DNA from: Planctomycetota bacterium
GTDB taxonomy: Bacteria > Planctomycetota > Brocadiia > JAJRTI01
Reading direction: 5' to 3'
DNA: 7,459 nt
Assembly: GCA_024278415.1 (NCBI GenBank)
Contig: JAJRTI010000128.1
Location: forward strand, 1 to 7,459
Every line of letters begins with the position of its first letter. The first letter of the stretch is position 1. Positions 5,316 through 7,459 of the stretch are shown here, in pieces. Under the pieces are notes generated by a model. That model was not told the origin of the DNA, did not search any database, and was given only the letters and a program-made list of their open reading frames with translations. A program made the translations under genes and the position numbers.

Positions 5316-5672
5316 CTACAGCGGCAGGAAATCATAGCGGCCTGACCAATCTTCGCTCTGCGTTGCCGCCCATACGAGGACAAGGTTTTCTATCGCCTCA
5401 CCAACGGACACATTGCGTGGAATGAAGATCACGCCTGGCGTAGTGTGGCCGGCCTGGATTTCGTCGAACAAGTGACGCGTCATGGTGTTCACGTCCTGGG
5501 TCACCAACACGCGGGCGTGGTCTGCGGCCCACCGCAGGATGTGCAAGTCCGGCTGTGACCCGAGCCCCACGTCGTGGACCGTGACAACATCGATGCCTGG
5601 TTCTCGCCTCTTAAGCCCGCGCAGCAGCCGTTGATCCACGTCCTCATCGAACATGAATTGGACGGTGCTCAT
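5316..5672 (-). CDS. DUF5615-family PIN-like protein (putative toxin)
   Basis: A 118-residue protein. DUF5615 proteins have a PIN-like fold related to Mut7-C and VapC-type nucleases and are thought to be RNase toxins paired with DUF433 partners. Acidic residues that could form the metal site are present: Asp9 and Asp11 in MFDEDVD, Asp42 in GSQPDLHIL, and Asp60 in VLVTQDVNTM. The GxGSQPD and VxxTQD spacing matches the family. The C-terminal half (PGVIFIPRNVSVGEAIENL, then W-S-G-R-x-x-F-L-P-L) matches the subfamily found next to DUF433. Its ATG overlaps the TGA of the upstream DUF433 gene by 4 nt (ATGA, 5672 to 5669), implying translational coupling. No residue obviously needed for activity is missing. 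The toxin role is inferred from family and context and is not demonstrated. Confidence 0.87.
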   Translation of the reverse strand: MSTVQFMFDEDVDQRLLRGLKRREPGIDVVTVHDVGLGSQPDLHILRWAADHARVLVTQDVNTMTRHLFDEIQAGHTTPGVIFIPRNVSVGEAIENLVLVWAATQSEDWSGRYDFLPL

Positions 5673-5974
5673 TGTACGCTAGCCTTCGCCGCCAAGAGCC
5701 TGCTGCGTAGATCGGAGTTTCGCTGGAGCGCCTCGCCCCGCAGATTGCTCGTCGCCCGATCTTGCTCCGCGAGTTCTGCGTCGATGGCTTCCCGGTTACC
5801 CAAATAATGGGTGATCGCTCCGTAGATGCTCTCTAAGGACAGCGATGGGTACGCGTCGCGTATAGCCTCCGGCGACTCACCTTCGACGAAGCACTTGACG
5901 ATGGAGCCCAGCGTGATGCGTGAGCCTGCGACCACGAGCGTGCCTTGCTCATTGCGTGTGACGAAATCAGGCAT
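5669..5974 (-). CDS. DUF433-family protein (putative antitoxin)
   Basis: A 101-residue protein. DUF433 domains are small helix-turn-helix-like modules, usually encoded directly before a DUF5615 or VapC-like toxin and thought to neutralise it and repress their shared promoter. The core at residues about 8-60 shows the family pattern: T-L-V-V-A-G-S-R-I-T-L-G-S-I-V, then EGESPEAIRDAYPSLSLESI and YGAITHYLGNREAIDAELAE. The C-terminal tail after residue 70 is charged and probably flexible, suitable for wrapping the toxin. The start is set by GGAGG (complement of 5981-5985), 6 nt before the ATG. It is the first gene of a two-gene operon, overlapping the next by 4 nt. The AT-richer stretch upstream carries the likely promoter and operator. 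Confidence 0.87.
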   Translation of the reverse strand: MPDFVTRNEQGTLVVAGSRITLGSIVKCFVEGESPEAIRDAYPSLSLESIYGAITHYLGNREAIDAELAEQDRATSNLRGEALQRNSDLRSRLLAAKASVQ

Positions 5975-5985
5975 GTGCTACCTCC

Positions 5986-6060
5986 CCGTGACACCGGGCA
6001 TGCTGTAATAGACTACTTATGATTCGAGCATGATACCAGGATTCCGCCTCATGCGCTATG
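5986..6060 (-). promoter_or_regulatory. Probable promoter/operator region of the DUF433-DUF5615 operon
   Basis: This is the AT-richest short stretch in the window, around 6005-6024 (taatagactacttatga). Read on the minus strand, TATTAC and TATCAT are possible -10 elements, but no good -35 pairs with them. A 6-bp inverted repeat catgct/agcatg (5999-6004 and 6027-6032) brackets it and is placed where a repressing antitoxin could bind. The divergent secreted-protein gene starts at 6113, so the region may also serve that gene. Evidence is positional and motif-level only. Confidence 0.3.
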
Positions 6061-6112
6061 TTGGCTTTCAGGCGGCCTACGGCGTGGCGTTCCTTACTTG
6101 AGGCCCGCATCC

Positions 6113-7459
6113 ATGTTCACTCGCGCTCTCCCACTATACACGTTCGCCTTGCTTGCGGCGATCGCTCCACCGGCCCATGCCGGCCAGCCCGCGCCCAAGC
6201 ACGACATCGAGTTCGCGGCCGTCAAGCCGCTGGTCGCGCATAGCCGCGCGTGGGCGTTCAACGACTACTGGCGCACGCGGCAGATTGGGCCCAAGGAGTT
6301 CTACGTCGCCGGGCAGGGGCCCTACATGTGGCTGAACGACGCGGGCCTCGAAAAGCTCCGGCAAGTGGGCCTCCTCGGCCGCATCATCCCGGGGCACATG
6401 AATTTCAACTACATCAAGTACTACTTGCCCGAAGAGCGGGCGAAGCTCAAGCCGGACGCGCCCATGCGGCGCATGGTCGAGAGCATGCTCGACAACGGCT
6501 GGCCCATTCACACCATCTTCTACTCCCGCTTCCGCGGCAACCCGCCCCCGTCGCAGCGGCTCTTGGGCATCTTCGGCGACCAGTGGATTGGCGACGGCCA
6601 GCCGGAGACCGTGTACCGCCTCGAGCCGGTCTTCCACTATCTCAAGACCGGGAAGCGCTGGGTGGGCTCGTCGATGTATCTGTGGGATCCAGAGATCGCG
6701 GTCGAGTTCTTCAAGAACGATCTCGTGCCGCGGCTGGAGCGGGACTTGCCGTTCATTCGCGACCTGAAGCATCGCTACACGCGGCCGGAGTTGCGCCGCT
6801 TGTCGGACCTCTACTGCGAAGAGTTCTACCGGCCCGTGGGCCGCGCGCTCGTGTGGGGCATGTACGTGGGCCAGTACCACCTCGCGTCGCTCCCGCAGAC
6901 GACCGCGGTGGGCGAAAAGGGCGCGGATGCGTTCGCCGCCGCGCGCCTGCGCGGCATGAACCGGCAGACCGGCGGAGGCAAGTTCCTCGCCGTCTGGCGC
7001 GGCCACGAGCCGACGGAGAAGTATGCGTATTTCAACCGCGCCTGGTACACCACCCGCGGCGACGAGTGGGGCCTGCCGCTGCCGCACATCTGGTACTACA
7101 TCTTCCGGCCCTACTTCATCGGCGCCAACTACTACGTCAACGAGGGATTCCCCGGAAGCTGCATCCAGGACATCGAGGGCGACGGCCAATACGAGTTGTC
7201 CACGCTCGGCCGCATCATGAAGGCGCTGCTCGACTTCATCGACCGCCACCCGGACCGCGGCACGCCGTACACGCCGGTTGCGCTCATGCTCGACTACAAC
7301 CGTTCGTTCCCCATGCGCGGGGTGACTTACTTCGGGTACAACCTGCCCAACGACGACGCGGACTTCTTCAACGAGGAGATGTTCAAGGCGATCTTCCCGG
7401 AGCATCGCCACGCGGTCGGCGTCGGCGGGTACTCGCGCACCGCGCCGCTGGGCGAAGTC
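6113..7459 (+). CDS. Secreted protein, possibly glycoside-hydrolase-like (3' partial)
   Basis: The frame is open from ATG 6113 to the right edge (449 codons), so the C-terminus is missing. GAGG at 6100-6103 precedes the start by 9 nt. The N-terminus is a Sec signal peptide: short basic start MFTR, hydrophobic core, likely cleavage after residue 23 (PAHA, then GQPAP). The mature part is rich in Trp, Tyr and Phe. It has segments that could be barrel strands or loops: AFNDYWRTRQIG, AGQGPYMWL, GWPIHTIFYSRFRG, FGDQWIGDG, FLAVWRGHEPTEKY, HIWYYIFRPYFIGANYYVNEG, and HPDRGTPYTPVALMLDYN. The last two resemble large secreted proteins of Planctomycetota and Verrucomicrobiota that have a glycosidase-like barrel followed by a second domain. 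This is recollection, and no catalytic pair can be assigned with confidence. It is divergent from the toxin-antitoxin-like pair. Confidence 0.88.
   Translation, partial: MFTRALPLYTFALLAAIAPPAHAGQPAPKHDIEFAAVKPLVAHSRAWAFNDYWRTRQIGPKEFYVAGQGPYMWLNDAGLEKLRQVGLLGRIIPGHMNFNYIKYYLPEERAKLKPDAPMRRMVESMLDNGWPIHTIFYSRFRGNPPPSQRLLGIFGDQWIGDGQPETVYRLEPVFHYLKTGKRWVGSSMYLWDPEIAVEFFKNDLVPRLERDLPFIRDLKHRYTRPELRRLSDLYCEEFYRPVGRALVWGMYVGQYHLASLPQTTAVGEKGADAFAAARLRGMNRQTGGGKFLAVWRGHEPTEKYAYFNRAWYTTRGDEWGLPLPHIWYYIFRPYFIGANYYVNEGFPGSCIQDIEGDGQYELSTLGRIMKALLDFIDRHPDRGTPYTPVALMLDYNRSFPMRGVTYFGYNLPNDDADFFNEEMFKAIFPEHRHAVGVGGYSRTAPLGEV

Noticed and set aside
5308..5325. Bidirectional terminator between the convergent M20 and DUF5615 genes
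   Set aside because: The gap is 8 bp and the only self-complementary piece is a 4-bp ccgc/gcgg stem.
6134..7411. 425-codon minus-strand open frame opposite the right-hand secreted protein
   Set aside because: The composition is typical of antisense frames in GC-rich DNA. The plus-strand frame is open to the window edge with a signal peptide and coherent aromatic-rich motifs.
1..7459. tRNA or rRNA genes
   Set aside because: No cloverleaf with a T-loop GGTTCGA context fits. The ggttcgag at 3594 is part of a 9-bp-stem hairpin, not a tRNA arm, and no rRNA-like stretch is seen.

Overview
The window is GC-rich (about 60-65% by eye) and looks like chromosomal DNA from an environmental bacterium, most likely Planctomycetota or a neighbouring lineage (Verrucomicrobiota, Hydrogenedentota or Armatimonadota). 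This rests on the gene types: a TIM-barrel sugar phosphate isomerase/epimerase, large Sec-secreted proteins without obvious enzymatic signatures, an AbgB-like M20 amidohydrolase, and long repeat-filled intergenic regions. The taxonomic call is inference from family resemblance, not a database result.

Layout. Positions 1-744 hold the 3' part of a sugar phosphate isomerase/epimerase. It is followed on the same strand by a HAD-family hydrolase (817-1602) whose motif IV lacks both usual acidic residues. Positions 1603-2130 are non-coding and repeat-rich: a 16-bp palindrome, a 193-bp element with perfect 17-bp terminal inverted repeats around three hairpins, a second imperfect inverted-repeat element, and another hairpin. 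Next is a secreted protein of unknown function (2131-3438). A second non-coding stretch (3439-3987) is the most unusual part. It holds two hairpins whose 7-nt loops are perfectly complementary (3513-3618), then a mirror-symmetric array of seven hairpins (3701-3917) in which loops are conserved and stems change in a compensatory way. An M20 peptidase/amidohydrolase (3988-5307) follows, convergent with a two-gene DUF433/DUF5615 toxin-antitoxin-like pair on the minus strand (5316-5974). Divergent from that pair, across an AT-richer promoter region, starts another secreted protein (6113 onward) that runs off the right end.

How it fits together. The isomerase and the HAD hydrolase could be co-transcribed and act in sugar phosphate metabolism. 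The two secreted proteins look like parts of a periplasmic or extracellular polysaccharide-related repertoire, but no substrate can be assigned. The amidohydrolase is cytoplasmic and the toxin-antitoxin-like pair is a self-contained module. The best candidates for something undescribed are the intergenic nucleic-acid structures, where loop sequence is kept, stem sequence covaries, and hairpins occur in inverted pairs. That is a sign of recognition or function at the folded single-stranded DNA or RNA level.
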